From Nocardia suismassiliense (GTDB lineage: Bacteria; Actinomycetota; Actinomycetes; Mycobacteriales; Mycobacteriaceae): a stretch of DNA of 64,000 bases. The stretch lies in the NCBI RefSeq assembly GCF_900269665.1, contig NZ_LT985361.1:5595089-5659088 (forward strand), read 5' to 3'. Positions 44,401 to 51,845 of the stretch are shown here, one piece after another. The notes below the pieces were generated by a model. The model did not search any database and had not been told where the DNA came from. It saw only the letters and a list, made by a program, of their open reading frames with translations. Position 1 is the stretch's first letter; each line of letters begins with the position of its first letter. The position numbers and the translations under genes are program-made.

Positions 44401-47326
44401 GCAGCTGGTCGCGGACGCGCTCGCGCTGCTCGGCGCCGAAATACCGGAACCGACCACCAATGTCGCCACCGCGACGATCGCGCAGCTCGCCGAGGCGATC
44501 GATGACCTCGCGCACACGGCGCGCAATGATGCACCGGCGAAGCCTGCCGACGAGCTGACCGGCGTCGATATCTGGGTGCGGCCGTTCACTATCGACCTGG
44601 TCAGCTCCGCCGTGCCGCCGGTCACCGACCGTGGTGACGAGCCGGGACGGTGGCGGGTGTTCGCGCCGCAGGACGATCGGTTCACCGCGGCCATCCAGCA
44701 CCAGCTCGACACCGCTCGACTCGGCGACGGTGTGCTGCTGCGGGTCGGTGCGGCCGAACCGGCCGAAATCGCCATCGACCGTATGCTTTCCGCGGCTCGA
44801 TCAGCGATCGACACCGGGTCTCGTTTGGTCGTGGTCGACGACGGCCGAGACGCGGCGGCACTGGCCAAGACAGTGCATCTGGAGGCCCCCGCCGTCCGGA
44901 CGACTGTCGTCCATCTAGCCCCCGACCTGGCGCCCGAGCACGCCGCGCGGCTGTCGTGCGCTGATATCGCCGCGACCACCGCCTTCCGGGAAGTCCACTA
45001 CGACAAGGCGGGCAACCGAACCGAACCGATACTTCGCGAGCTACCGCTGGCCGAGGCCGATCTGCCACTCGGCGCGAGTGACGTGGTTGTGGTCACCGGC
45101 GGGGTGCGCGGCATCACCATCGAATGCGCTGTCGCGCTGGCGAAGCAGACCGGATGCGCGCTTGCGCTCATCGCTCGAAGCCCCGCCGACGATCCCGACA
45201 TCGCCACGAACATGACCCGGCTCCGCGAATCCGGTATCGCCGCACACTATTTCACCGCCGACGTGACCGACCCGAACCAAGTCACCGACACGATCGCCAC
45301 GATCCGTCGCGAGCTCGGTGCGATCACCGGCATCCTGCACGGCGCCGGAATCAACACCCCCGCGGCGATCGCATCATTGACCGGTGACCACATGGCACGA
45401 ACTATCGCGCCCAAGGTCGACGGCCTACGCAACCTTCTCGAATCGCTCCGGCCTGCCGAGCTTCGCCTGGTCGTCGGCTTCGGCAGCATCATCGGCCGGG
45501 CCGGGCTGCGCGGTGAGGGGCATTACGCGATCGCCAACGACTGGTTGCGCTCGGCCATCGATACCCTCGCCGTCGAACAGCCGGCCTGCCGGTGCCTCAC
45601 CATCGAATGGTCGGTCTGGGCAGGCACCGGGATGGGTGAACGGCTCGGCGTGCTGGATTCCCTTGTCCGGGAAGGGATCGAGCCGATTCCGACGGACGTG
45701 GGCGTCGAGCTCATGCTGGATCTGCTGCGCACCCCGGCCTGCCCGACCAGTGTGGTCGCGATCGGTAGGACCGGCGGCTTGCCGACGATCCGATTCGACG
45801 AGGTCGAACTTCCGCTGCTGCGGTTTCTGGAGCGTCCGCGCCTGCATGTGCCCGGAATCGAGTTGCTCGCCGACGCCGACATTTCGACGGCGACCGACCC
45901 CTATCTCGCCGATCACCAATTCTCCCGCGACGCATTGTTTCCCGCGGTGATGGGAATGGAGGCGATGGCGCAGGCCGCCACCGCGTTGTTCGGGGCACGG
46001 CGCCCGGTGCAGTTGCACGATCTCGAATTCCTCCGGCCGATCATCGCCGCACCGGAGGGTGTCACGACGATCCGGGTGGCTGCCCTGAGATCGGGCGACA
46101 CCGTCCGGGTGGCGATCCGGTCGAATACCACGGCATTTCAGATCGACCATTTCCGCGGCGTCTGCCGGCACGACGACATGGTGGTCCCTGCCATCTCGAC
46201 TTCGGCGACCGAACCACTCCAGCGGCTGGCCGAATTCGCGCACACCGCCGCCACGACGACCTCCGGCCTCGGCATGGCGGTCGACACCGACTTCTACGAC
46301 CGAATCATGTTCCACGGACCGATCTTTCGGTCGGTCGAGGATTACCATCAGCTGGCCGCCCGGCAATGCGTCGCCCGAATTCGCGTCGGCGATCAGCGCT
46401 GGTTCTCCCCGATGTTGCCGCAATCGCTGGTGCTGGACGACCCGGCGGCCCGCGACGCGTTCATGCACGCCATCCAGGTCTGCGTGCCCGACTCGACACT
46501 GCTGCCGTCGAAAGTCGCACGCGTGCTTTCCCTTCCGATAGCGCCCGACGTCCGGACGGTCGTTCTGGCCGCGCGCGAACGGTCCCACGACCAATCGACG
46601 TACATATACGACGTCGTTGTGCGCGACGAGAACGGCGCAGTCGTCGCGCTCTGGGAGGCGCTCGAACTCTCTGCGGTGGCACCGATCGCGTCACCGTCCG
46701 GATGGGTGCCTGAGTTGCTCGGTCCATATCTACAACGGCGGCTCGATAGCCTGCTCCCGTCGCCGGTTCAGTTGGCGATCGTGCGCGAACGGGCGCAGCT
46801 ACCGGTCGCCGACGACGACACCAACCCACGGATGTCGGGCCGCCGCGAAGCAACCCGGCGCGCGCTGGCCGCCGCACTCGGGCGCGCGGTGGTGATCAGG
46901 CACCGGCCCGACGGGCGGCCGGAGATACCGGACGGGCACGCGAGCTTCTCGCACGGCGCCGGTCTCACCGTCGCCGTGGTCGCCGCATGCCCGGTCGGCT
47001 GTGACATCGAACCGGTCCAGGAACGCACACAGGCGCAATGGACCGGCCTGCTGGGCAATTCGGGTGTCGCGCTCGCGCAGCTGTGCTGCCGGGCCACCGG
47101 CGAGTCGTTCGCCACCGCCGCGACCCGGGTCTGGAGCGCACGCGAAGCGGTGACGAAACTCGGCGGCACGGTCACCAGACCACGACTGACCCTGGACAAC
47201 CGTGCCGCGGCCGACGGCTGGCTGGCCCTGCGGCACGGCACCGACATCGTCTGGTCCTTCAGCACCACCCTGGCGTCACCGACACCGCAGCAACCGGTGG
47301 TGTTCTCGGTGACCGAGAAAGGTTGA
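41429..47326 (+). CDS. Enediyne iterative type I polyketide synthase (PKSE)
   Basis: 1965-residue PKS that builds the linear polyene precursor of the enediyne core. Domains in order: ketosynthase (Cys211 in DGACSSSL, His344 in GHGAGT, His384 in NIGHTKAA), acyltransferase (Ser666 in GHSLGE), acyl carrier region with LHLSSIT (Ser987 as the likely phosphopantetheine site), ketoreductase (VVVTGGVRGIT near 1220, Tyr in GHYAIAND), dehydratase (DHQFSRDALFPAVMGMEAMAQ near 1494), and a C-terminal phosphopantetheinyl transferase (GCDIEPV near 1857, WSAREAVTKLGG). This layout, with a built-in PPTase, is unique to enediyne synthases. All key residues appear intact. Confidence 0.95.
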   Translation: MVRLAIVGMACRFPDAATPAQLWDNVLARRRAFRPIPPARLNAADYYASDPAAADRHYATHAAVIEGWTFNRARHRVAANTFRSTDIVHWLALDTAAAALDDAGFPAGEGLDRKRTGVILGNTLTGDMTRASGMRLRWPYVRRTLAGALHRTGWPAAQIAAFLDEYEADYKAPFPAITEDSLAGGLANTIAGRVCNHFDFGGGGFTVDGACSSSLLSIAQAGDAMLAGHLDAAIVGGVDISIDPFELVGFAKTGALSTSEMRVYDQRSNGFWPGEGCGILVLLREEDAIARGARIYATIAGWGISSDGRGGITRPEHNGHLRAIERAYRMAGFGVDTVDYLEGHGAGTVVGDRTELEVFNTAVAARSAGRPPVAIGSIKGNIGHTKAAAGIAALIKTTLAVHHGTIPPITGTDRPHPVLSDVENRLRLPDSAFGWPDPNDEHTTLHDPNTVAPRRAGVSSLGFGGSNAHVVLESRLPPHTLSRAASTRLARSAQDAELFVMSAATPLELAAELRRVAALAERCSFAELGDLATELTRIDPRLPIKAAVGATGQRQAADRLTELADVLVAGERPRFAPGSGQFLSAGIGSAPRIGLMFPGQGAPGHGDGGAPARRFAVIADLYQQVGVHAEGAATEAAQPRIVTASLAGLRLLDSVGMHVVGCVGHSLGELTALYWAGVFDETELVRTAAFRGKAMQTAAVAEPGTMATIFAGADQVAALLNGSPVVIAGYNSPKHTVVAGPTDAVDAVLVSARAAEMRCRTLPVSHAFHSPLVAPAAHAFRRYLDEIDLGKVKRAGLFSTVTASPLEPGCAVADLLERQVHAPVQFAAALSQLAQTCDLLVEVGPGSTLSALAADVCPGMPTVAMETDGDSVAGILRTLAACYVLGARPDLDGFAAERFNRTISLDKQFVFIESPCEQAPNDSFLPRTQPIEHGVAQPAVADQPDPAWADDTSSLPTLQRLIAERVELPIEEITPEIHPLDDLHLSSITITQLVADALALLGAEIPEPTTNVATATIAQLAEAIDDLAHTARNDAPAKPADELTGVDIWVRPFTIDLVSSAVPPVTDRGDEPGRWRVFAPQDDRFTAAIQHQLDTARLGDGVLLRVGAAEPAEIAIDRMLSAARSAIDTGSRLVVVDDGRDAAALAKTVHLEAPAVRTTVVHLAPDLAPEHAARLSCADIAATTAFREVHYDKAGNRTEPILRELPLAEADLPLGASDVVVVTGGVRGITIECAVALAKQTGCALALIARSPADDPDIATNMTRLRESGIAAHYFTADVTDPNQVTDTIATIRRELGAITGILHGAGINTPAAIASLTGDHMARTIAPKVDGLRNLLESLRPAELRLVVGFGSIIGRAGLRGEGHYAIANDWLRSAIDTLAVEQPACRCLTIEWSVWAGTGMGERLGVLDSLVREGIEPIPTDVGVELMLDLLRTPACPTSVVAIGRTGGLPTIRFDEVELPLLRFLERPRLHVPGIELLADADISTATDPYLADHQFSRDALFPAVMGMEAMAQAATALFGARRPVQLHDLEFLRPIIAAPEGVTTIRVAALRSGDTVRVAIRSNTTAFQIDHFRGVCRHDDMVVPAISTSATEPLQRLAEFAHTAATTTSGLGMAVDTDFYDRIMFHGPIFRSVEDYHQLAARQCVARIRVGDQRWFSPMLPQSLVLDDPAARDAFMHAIQVCVPDSTLLPSKVARVLSLPIAPDVRTVVLAARERSHDQSTYIYDVVVRDENGAVVALWEALELSAVAPIASPSGWVPELLGPYLQRRLDSLLPSPVQLAIVRERAQLPVADDDTNPRMSGRREATRRALAAALGRAVVIRHRPDGRPEIPDGHASFSHGAGLTVAVVAACPVGCDIEPVQERTQAQWTGLLGNSGVALAQLCCRATGESFATAATRVWSAREAVTKLGGTVTRPRLTLDNRAAADGWLALRHGTDIVWSFSTTLASPTPQQPVVFSVTEKG

Positions 47327-47329
47327 TAC

Positions 47330-47809
47330 GTGCGCTCTTACGAGATTTCCCACATCGTCGGCTTCGAGGAAACCAACCTGGTCGGCAACGTCTACTTCGT
47401 GAACTACTTTCGCTGGCAGGGTCGCTGCCGGGAGATGTTCCTGGTGGAGCACGCGCCCGATGTGCTCGACGAAATCAACCGGGACCTCAAGCTTTTCACC
47501 ATCAAATGCGAGTGTGAGTACTTCGCCGAACTGACCGCGTTCCAACGCCTCACCATCCGGATGACCCTGGTCGACCTCACCCAGACGCAGATCGAATTCG
47601 CCTTCGCCTACCTCGAGATCGATGACCGGACCGGGACCGAACACCTGGTGGCGCGGGGTCGGCAACGAGTTGCCTGTATGCGCGGCAACGGAACCCGGGT
47701 CGAGCCGACCCGGGTACCCGAGAGTCTGCGTCGCGCACTCGAGCCTTACGCCGAACCCGACCACCTGGGCAACGACGTGCGGGTGCTCGCCGGCCGCCGC
47801 GCCGACTGA
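47330..47809 (+). CDS. Enediyne thioesterase E10 (hotdog fold)
   Basis: 159-residue hotdog thioesterase of the CalE7/DynE7/SgcE10 type that releases the polyene from PKSE. Landmarks: YEISHIVGFEETNLVGNVYFVNYFRWQGRCREMFLVEHAP, and ECEYFAELTAFQRLTIRMTLVDL, with the conserved Arg and Glu of the family visible. Starts with GTG three bases after the PKSE stop. Its stop lies 12 bases from the end of the convergent HxlR gene. It completes the minimal enediyne set. Confidence 0.93.
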   Translation: MRSYEISHIVGFEETNLVGNVYFVNYFRWQGRCREMFLVEHAPDVLDEINRDLKLFTIKCECEYFAELTAFQRLTIRMTLVDLTQTQIEFAFAYLEIDDRTGTEHLVARGRQRVACMRGNGTRVEPTRVPESLRRALEPYAEPDHLGNDVRVLAGRRAD

Positions 47810-47821
47810 ATCATGGTCGAA

Positions 47822-48520
47822 TCAGCTGACGTCGGCGTGCGCCTCGGCAGCGGCCTGCGTCGTCGACGTGAGCTCGAGGTCGAGCAGTCGCAAGCAGCGC
47901 GACAGCGAGGTCGAATCACCGCTGACCGTCAGGTTGCCCGACAGCATCGCGTCGAGGATGCCGAGTTGCTCGGTGCCGATCCGGATGAACGTCTCCGGGT
48001 CGGCGGTGACGACAAGCGTGGGGTCATCCGGGGATCCGTCGACGACGCGAGCGGTGCGGTTCTCGCACAGCACATGGAACACCTCGTCGCCGATCCGGAA
48101 CTCGTACGACTCGTCGACGTCGGGCGGCGGCCCGACGGTGATCATCGCCTCCAGCGCCAAGCGCCCCCACTCGGAGCGCACGAGTCCGTCCTGCTCGTAG
48201 GAGGAGATGTGCGACAAACCCCACGACGCCAACCCGATGATCACCGGTCGCAGCGCTTCGCCGCTGGCCGTGAGCCGGTATTGCACACCACGGCCGTCAC
48301 CGGATACGGACTCACGCTGGATTACTCCGTGTTCGGTGAGCATCTGCAACCGCGCCGCAAGCAAGTTCGGTCCGATGCCGACCAGCGTCTCTTCGAGCAG
48401 CTGGTTGTACCGCTTCGGACCGGTCATCAGATCGCGGATGATCAGCAGGGTCCAGCGCTCACCGACGAGGTCGAGCGCAGCCGCGACTGCACACATCTGC
48501 GCGTAGCGCTTCGTTCCCAT
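47822..48520 (-). CDS. HxlR-family regulator with C-terminal SCP2-like domain
   Basis: 232-residue regulator. Residues 1-110 form the HxlR winged helix (CAVAAALDLVGERWTLLIIRDLMTGPKRYNQLLEETLVGIGPNLLAARLQML, GVIQRESVSGDGRGVQYRLTASG). The rest resembles a sterol-carrier-like domain (RTARVVDGSPDDPTLVVTADPETFIRIGTEQLGILDAMLSGNLTVSGD) that may bind a hydrophobic effector. It is convergent with E10 and upstream has an inverted repeat, probably its own operator. It could be a pathway-specific sensor for the enediyne or its precursor. Confidence 0.85.
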   Translation of the reverse strand: MGTKRYAQMCAVAAALDLVGERWTLLIIRDLMTGPKRYNQLLEETLVGIGPNLLAARLQMLTEHGVIQRESVSGDGRGVQYRLTASGEALRPVIIGLASWGLSHISSYEQDGLVRSEWGRLALEAMITVGPPPDVDESYEFRIGDEVFHVLCENRTARVVDGSPDDPTLVVTADPETFIRIGTEQLGILDAMLSGNLTVSGDSTSLSRCLRLLDLELTSTTQAAAEAHADVS

Positions 48521-48541
48521 GTGAGCACCTCGGATGTTAGG

Positions 48542-48561
48542 TCACTACAACTTACTAGTGA
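48542..48561. promoter_or_regulatory. Inverted repeat upstream of the HxlR gene, candidate operator
   Basis: TCACTA followed by eight bases and TAGTGA, 22 bases upstream of the HxlR start codon. HxlR proteins bind such short palindromes as dimers, so autoregulation is likely. This is a position-based inference. Confidence 0.5.
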
Positions 48562-48910
48562 CATTGATACTACGGTAAATGTTCCCCTCCGGTAGCTGCG
48601 GCCAACCTACCCGGCAGTCAGTACCTAGCGAGCTAACGGTGTGGCACCGGCGTCACAGGACCGGCCGCAGCCTGTTCAGCGGGAACTCATGCCATCCGGA
48701 AATAAGACTCGGCGCTGGGGGCCGAGGGAAAGCAGCCGGCGCGGCCGGAGTTCATCCGAGCCGCTCGGCCCTGGCCGCGGACCTGCCTATCGACGGTCGC
48801 CCGACAGTCCGCAGCACATCTCTACTGCAAGAATATCTTAATATATAGTAATCTGCGCTACGCCACGCAGCGGGCAACTACGCATCCGGCCCAGATCTCT
48901 GGCCAGACCC
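48562..48910. other. Gene-free region before the sulfur/methyl operon end
   Basis: No convincing gene. The right end (48826-48850) has an AT-rich stretch (AAGAATATCTTAATATATAG), unusual for this GC-rich DNA. It might act as the end of the leftward operon or a promoter; no clean hairpin is visible. Confidence 0.4.
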
Positions 48911-49825
48911 TCACGTCGTGACTGCCGTACTCCACAACCTTTTCGCCGCCGCCAGGTGGTCGGGAGAGGTGCCGCAACACCCGCCGATGATGTCCAAGCC
49001 GTAGTCGGCGCGCCACCGCGCGACCAGTTCCGCGAACTCGTCGGGGGCCAACCCCGACGGCACGGCGCGATCGACATGCTCGTAGGCGGGCAGGCCGGTC
49101 CGGTCCTCGATATTCGGATAGGCACCGATCAGCCCCGACCGGCCGCGGCACAGCGCTTTCAGCGCAACTTCCGTTCCGTGCGGCGAGGTGCAGTTGACGA
49201 GAACGGCCTCGGCGCCGTCGCGGGACACCGCGTGCACCGCACCGGTCACCGGCTCCCCGGACAGCAGCGTCGCGTCATCGGCACACACGAACGACACCCA
49301 GGCCCGTCCGCCCGCGGAAAGCACCTGCGCCAGCGCGATTCTGGCTTCTCGAATGTTGTTCATCGTCTCGATGAGGAACAGGTCCACACCGGCCCGCGAC
49401 AGCTCGCGCACCAGCCAGCCGTGCTCGGCGCGCAGTTCCGCGTCGGACGGCACCAGATCCGGTCGATAACAGTCTTCGACGGGTCCGATCGAGCCGGCGA
49501 TCCGCGCATCGAGCACACCGGCCTGTTTCCGCGCGGCCTGGGCCACCCCTACGGCGGCATGCACGATCCACGCCCGGCCCGCGTCGTCGAGCTTGGTCCG
49601 GCTCAGGGCACGCAGGTTCGCCCGGAAGGTGTTCGCCGTGATCACCTGGACGCCCGCGGCGAGATACGCCTCGTGCACCGACTGCAGCACCCGCCGGTTG
49701 GCGTCCGTGAGCAGGGCCGCGGAGGTCCACCACGGCGGGCGCACCGGCAACCCGGCGCGTTGTAGCTCACTCGCATTGCCACCGTCGAGCAGCTGGAATC
49801 CTTGGGTAGCAGCAGAATTCGTCAT
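48911..49825 (-). CDS. mmuM: Homocysteine S-methyltransferase
   Basis: 304-residue zinc-dependent S-methyltransferase of the MmuM/HMT family, which moves a methyl group to homocysteine (from S-methylmethionine or SAM) to give methionine. Zinc ligands are in VNCTSPHGTE and the C-terminal GGCCGTSPDH; the N-terminus has QLLDGGNASELQRAG and VITANTFRANLRAL. The ATG overlaps the upstream gene's stop (ATGA at 49822-49825). Last gene of a coupled operon with a PLP gamma-lyase/synthase, a SAM methyltransferase and a cysteine desulfurase. The gene symbol is by family similarity. Confidence 0.87.
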   Translation of the reverse strand: MTNSAATQGFQLLDGGNASELQRAGLPVRPPWWTSAALLTDANRRVLQSVHEAYLAAGVQVITANTFRANLRALSRTKLDDAGRAWIVHAAVGVAQAARKQAGVLDARIAGSIGPVEDCYRPDLVPSDAELRAEHGWLVRELSRAGVDLFLIETMNNIREARIALAQVLSAGGRAWVSFVCADDATLLSGEPVTGAVHAVSRDGAEAVLVNCTSPHGTEVALKALCRGRSGLIGAYPNIEDRTGLPAYEHVDRAVPSGLAPDEFAELVARWRADYGLDIIGGCCGTSPDHLAAAKRLWSTAVTT

Positions 49826-50958
49826 GAGTCACCTTCCAGCGCAGTCGTCAGATCTTCGAGCAGATCGGCCGGATCCTCGATCCCGATCGAAAGCCGGATC
49901 AGGTCGTCGGTGAGGCCGGCCGCGTGCCGGACCGCACGCGGTATCGGTCGGTGCGTCATCAGAGCCGGGCACTCGATCAGCGATCGCACGCCGCCGAGGC
50001 TCACCGCGCAGGCGAACAGCTGCGTCCGCGCCATCAGTTTTTCGGGATCGCCGCGGTAGCGGAAACTGATGATCGAGCCCGGTCCCGACATCTGCCGGCC
50101 GGCCAGGCGATGCTGGGGATGCGACGGCAGACCGGGATAACAAACCTCAGTGACAGCGGGGTGTTCGCACAGCTCCTCGGCGATCGAGCGCGCGGTGACG
50201 GTCTGGCGAGTCACCCGCAAGGACAGCGTCTTCACGCCCCGATGCACCAGATAGCAGTCGAGCCCGCCGGGTACGCCGCCGGTCACCGTGCGATGTTCGA
50301 CGAATCCGGCATGCAACGCCTCGTCGTCGCACACCAGCGCACCACCGAGCACGTCGGCGTGGCCCGCGATGAATTTGGTTGTGCTGTAAAGGCTTACATC
50401 CGCGCCCAGCGCCAGGGGGCGTTGCAGGGCCGGACTCGCGAACGTGTTGTCGACGACCACCACCGCACCCCGCGCATGGGCCACCTGGCTGACCTCCGCC
50501 ACGTCCGTGATCTTCAGCAACGGGTTGCTCGGCGTTTCCACCCACACCATCGCGGTGTCGGTCGCCAGCGCACGCCGCACCTCCGCCGGATCGGTCAGAT
50601 CCGCATAGTCGACCTGGATCCCGAGTCGACCCAATGTCGCGAGCAATGCGTAAGTTCCGCCGTACACGTCATCGGAGGCGACCACTCGCTGCCCGGGCGT
50701 CAGGACGGACAGCATCGTGGTCGCGGCCGCCTGCCCCGACGAGAAGACCGCGCAGCAGCGCGCGTCCTCCAGCGACGCCAGGCATTCTTCCAACGCTTCC
50801 CTGGTCGGATTCTCGCCACGAGAGTAGAAGTGCCGCAGTGGTTCCTGCGCGAAGCGATCGTAGGTGGTGGCGACATGGATCGGCGGCACGATGTCACCGG
50901 TGCCGGGCGACGGCCGCTGCCCGCTGTGCACGAGCCTGGTGTCGAAGCGCATGATCAT
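49822..50958 (-). CDS. PLP-dependent trans-sulfuration enzyme (cystathionine/methionine gamma-lyase or synthase type)
   Basis: 378-residue Cys/Met metabolism PLP enzyme. Features: THRLVHSGQ-type start (MRFDTRLVHSGQRPSPGTGDIVPPIHVATTYDRF), YSRGENPTREALE, SSGQAAATTMLSVLTPGQRVV, and PLP lysine in LYSTTKFIAGHADVLGG. It could be a cystathionine gamma-synthase/lyase or a methionine gamma-lyase; the sequence alone does not decide. The ATG at 50958 shares its A with the stop of the methyltransferase gene; the long upstream frame is antisense shadow. Related gamma-lyases occur in sulfur-containing enediyne loci (CalE6). Confidence 0.88.
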   Translation of the reverse strand: MIMRFDTRLVHSGQRPSPGTGDIVPPIHVATTYDRFAQEPLRHFYSRGENPTREALEECLASLEDARCCAVFSSGQAAATTMLSVLTPGQRVVASDDVYGGTYALLATLGRLGIQVDYADLTDPAEVRRALATDTAMVWVETPSNPLLKITDVAEVSQVAHARGAVVVVDNTFASPALQRPLALGADVSLYSTTKFIAGHADVLGGALVCDDEALHAGFVEHRTVTGGVPGGLDCYLVHRGVKTLSLRVTRQTVTARSIAEELCEHPAVTEVCYPGLPSHPQHRLAGRQMSGPGSIISFRYRGDPEKLMARTQLFACAVSLGGVRSLIECPALMTHRPIPRAVRHAAGLTDDLIRLSIGIEDPADLLEDLTTALEGDS

Positions 50959-51830
50959 CAGCCGATCGGCGCGACGGCCCGCAGCAGCAAGGCCTCGCTC
51001 GGCAGGGCGACCTTGCCGTCGGACGTGCGGTAGGGCTCGGCGGCCTGGCCCACTGCCGCCCAGGTCTCCGGATCGTCGGCACTGCCGAACCTGTCCCGCA
51101 GCATGGTTTTCAGGCCCGGTGGAATCACCACCTTGTTGAATTCGATGAAACGCTCCGGGGATTCGAGCACGAACGGCACCCGGAACGAGGTCACCTCGAC
51201 CTCGCGGAAACCGGCCTTGGTCAACTCGGCGCCGACCTCCGCCGGGTCGCCCATGCTGAACGGCCCGGGCGCCCCCGGTGGCGGGGGTGGTAGTTCGAGC
51301 CGGCCTGCGATCACCTGGAAGCCGAGGGACATCATCGGCGCTGCCGAGCCTGGAGCGGACCATACGGCGGCGGCGAGTGTGCCGCCGGGCACCAGCACCC
51401 GCGCCAGTGTCCGGAACGTCTCGACGTGATCGACCGCGAACATCAAGCCCCATCGGCTGAGCACGACGTCGAACGACGCGGTGGGGAAGTACAGCGATTC
51501 GACGTCACCGACCGCGAATTCGACATTGCCCACACCGCGTGCGCGGTCCCGGGCCCGGCTGATCATGTCCGGCGCGAGGTCGATGCCGGTGACCGCTCCG
51601 GTCGCGCCGACGACGGCGGCGGCGGACAGCGCCGGTTCCCCGGTCCCGGTACCGACGTCGAGCACCCGGAGACCCGGCCGCACGCCGCCGAGTTCGAGCA
51701 ACCGCGCGGTCACCGGTGCGCCACCCGTTTCGAAGTCGTGCGAGCAGGACAGCCAGCCTGCGCTGATCGCATTCCAGTTGGCGCGTTGCGTCCGTTTGAA
51801 GCTCACCGGATCGAACTCGGCAGTCGTCAT
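50958..51830 (-). CDS. Class I SAM-dependent methyltransferase
   Basis: 290-residue UbiE/COQ5-type methyltransferase. SAM motif I is VLDVGTGTGEPALSAA, the acidic loop GIDLAPDM, motif II VEFAVGDVESLYFPTASFDVVLSRWGLMF, and there is a distinctive PPPPPGAPGPFSMGDPAEV insert before the C-terminal domain. The acceptor (O, C, N or S) is unknown. It lies between a cysteine desulfurase and a gamma-lyase, so S-methylation is a fair guess. Its stop overlaps the next gene by one base, and it begins 15 bases after the desulfurase stop. Confidence 0.88.
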   Translation of the reverse strand: MTTAEFDPVSFKRTQRANWNAISAGWLSCSHDFETGGAPVTARLLELGGVRPGLRVLDVGTGTGEPALSAAAVVGATGAVTGIDLAPDMISRARDRARGVGNVEFAVGDVESLYFPTASFDVVLSRWGLMFAVDHVETFRTLARVLVPGGTLAAAVWSAPGSAAPMMSLGFQVIAGRLELPPPPPGAPGPFSMGDPAEVGAELTKAGFREVEVTSFRVPFVLESPERFIEFNKVVIPPGLKTMLRDRFGSADDPETWAAVGQAAEPYRTSDGKVALPSEALLLRAVAPIG

Positions 51831-51845
51831 GGCACACCTGTCCCG

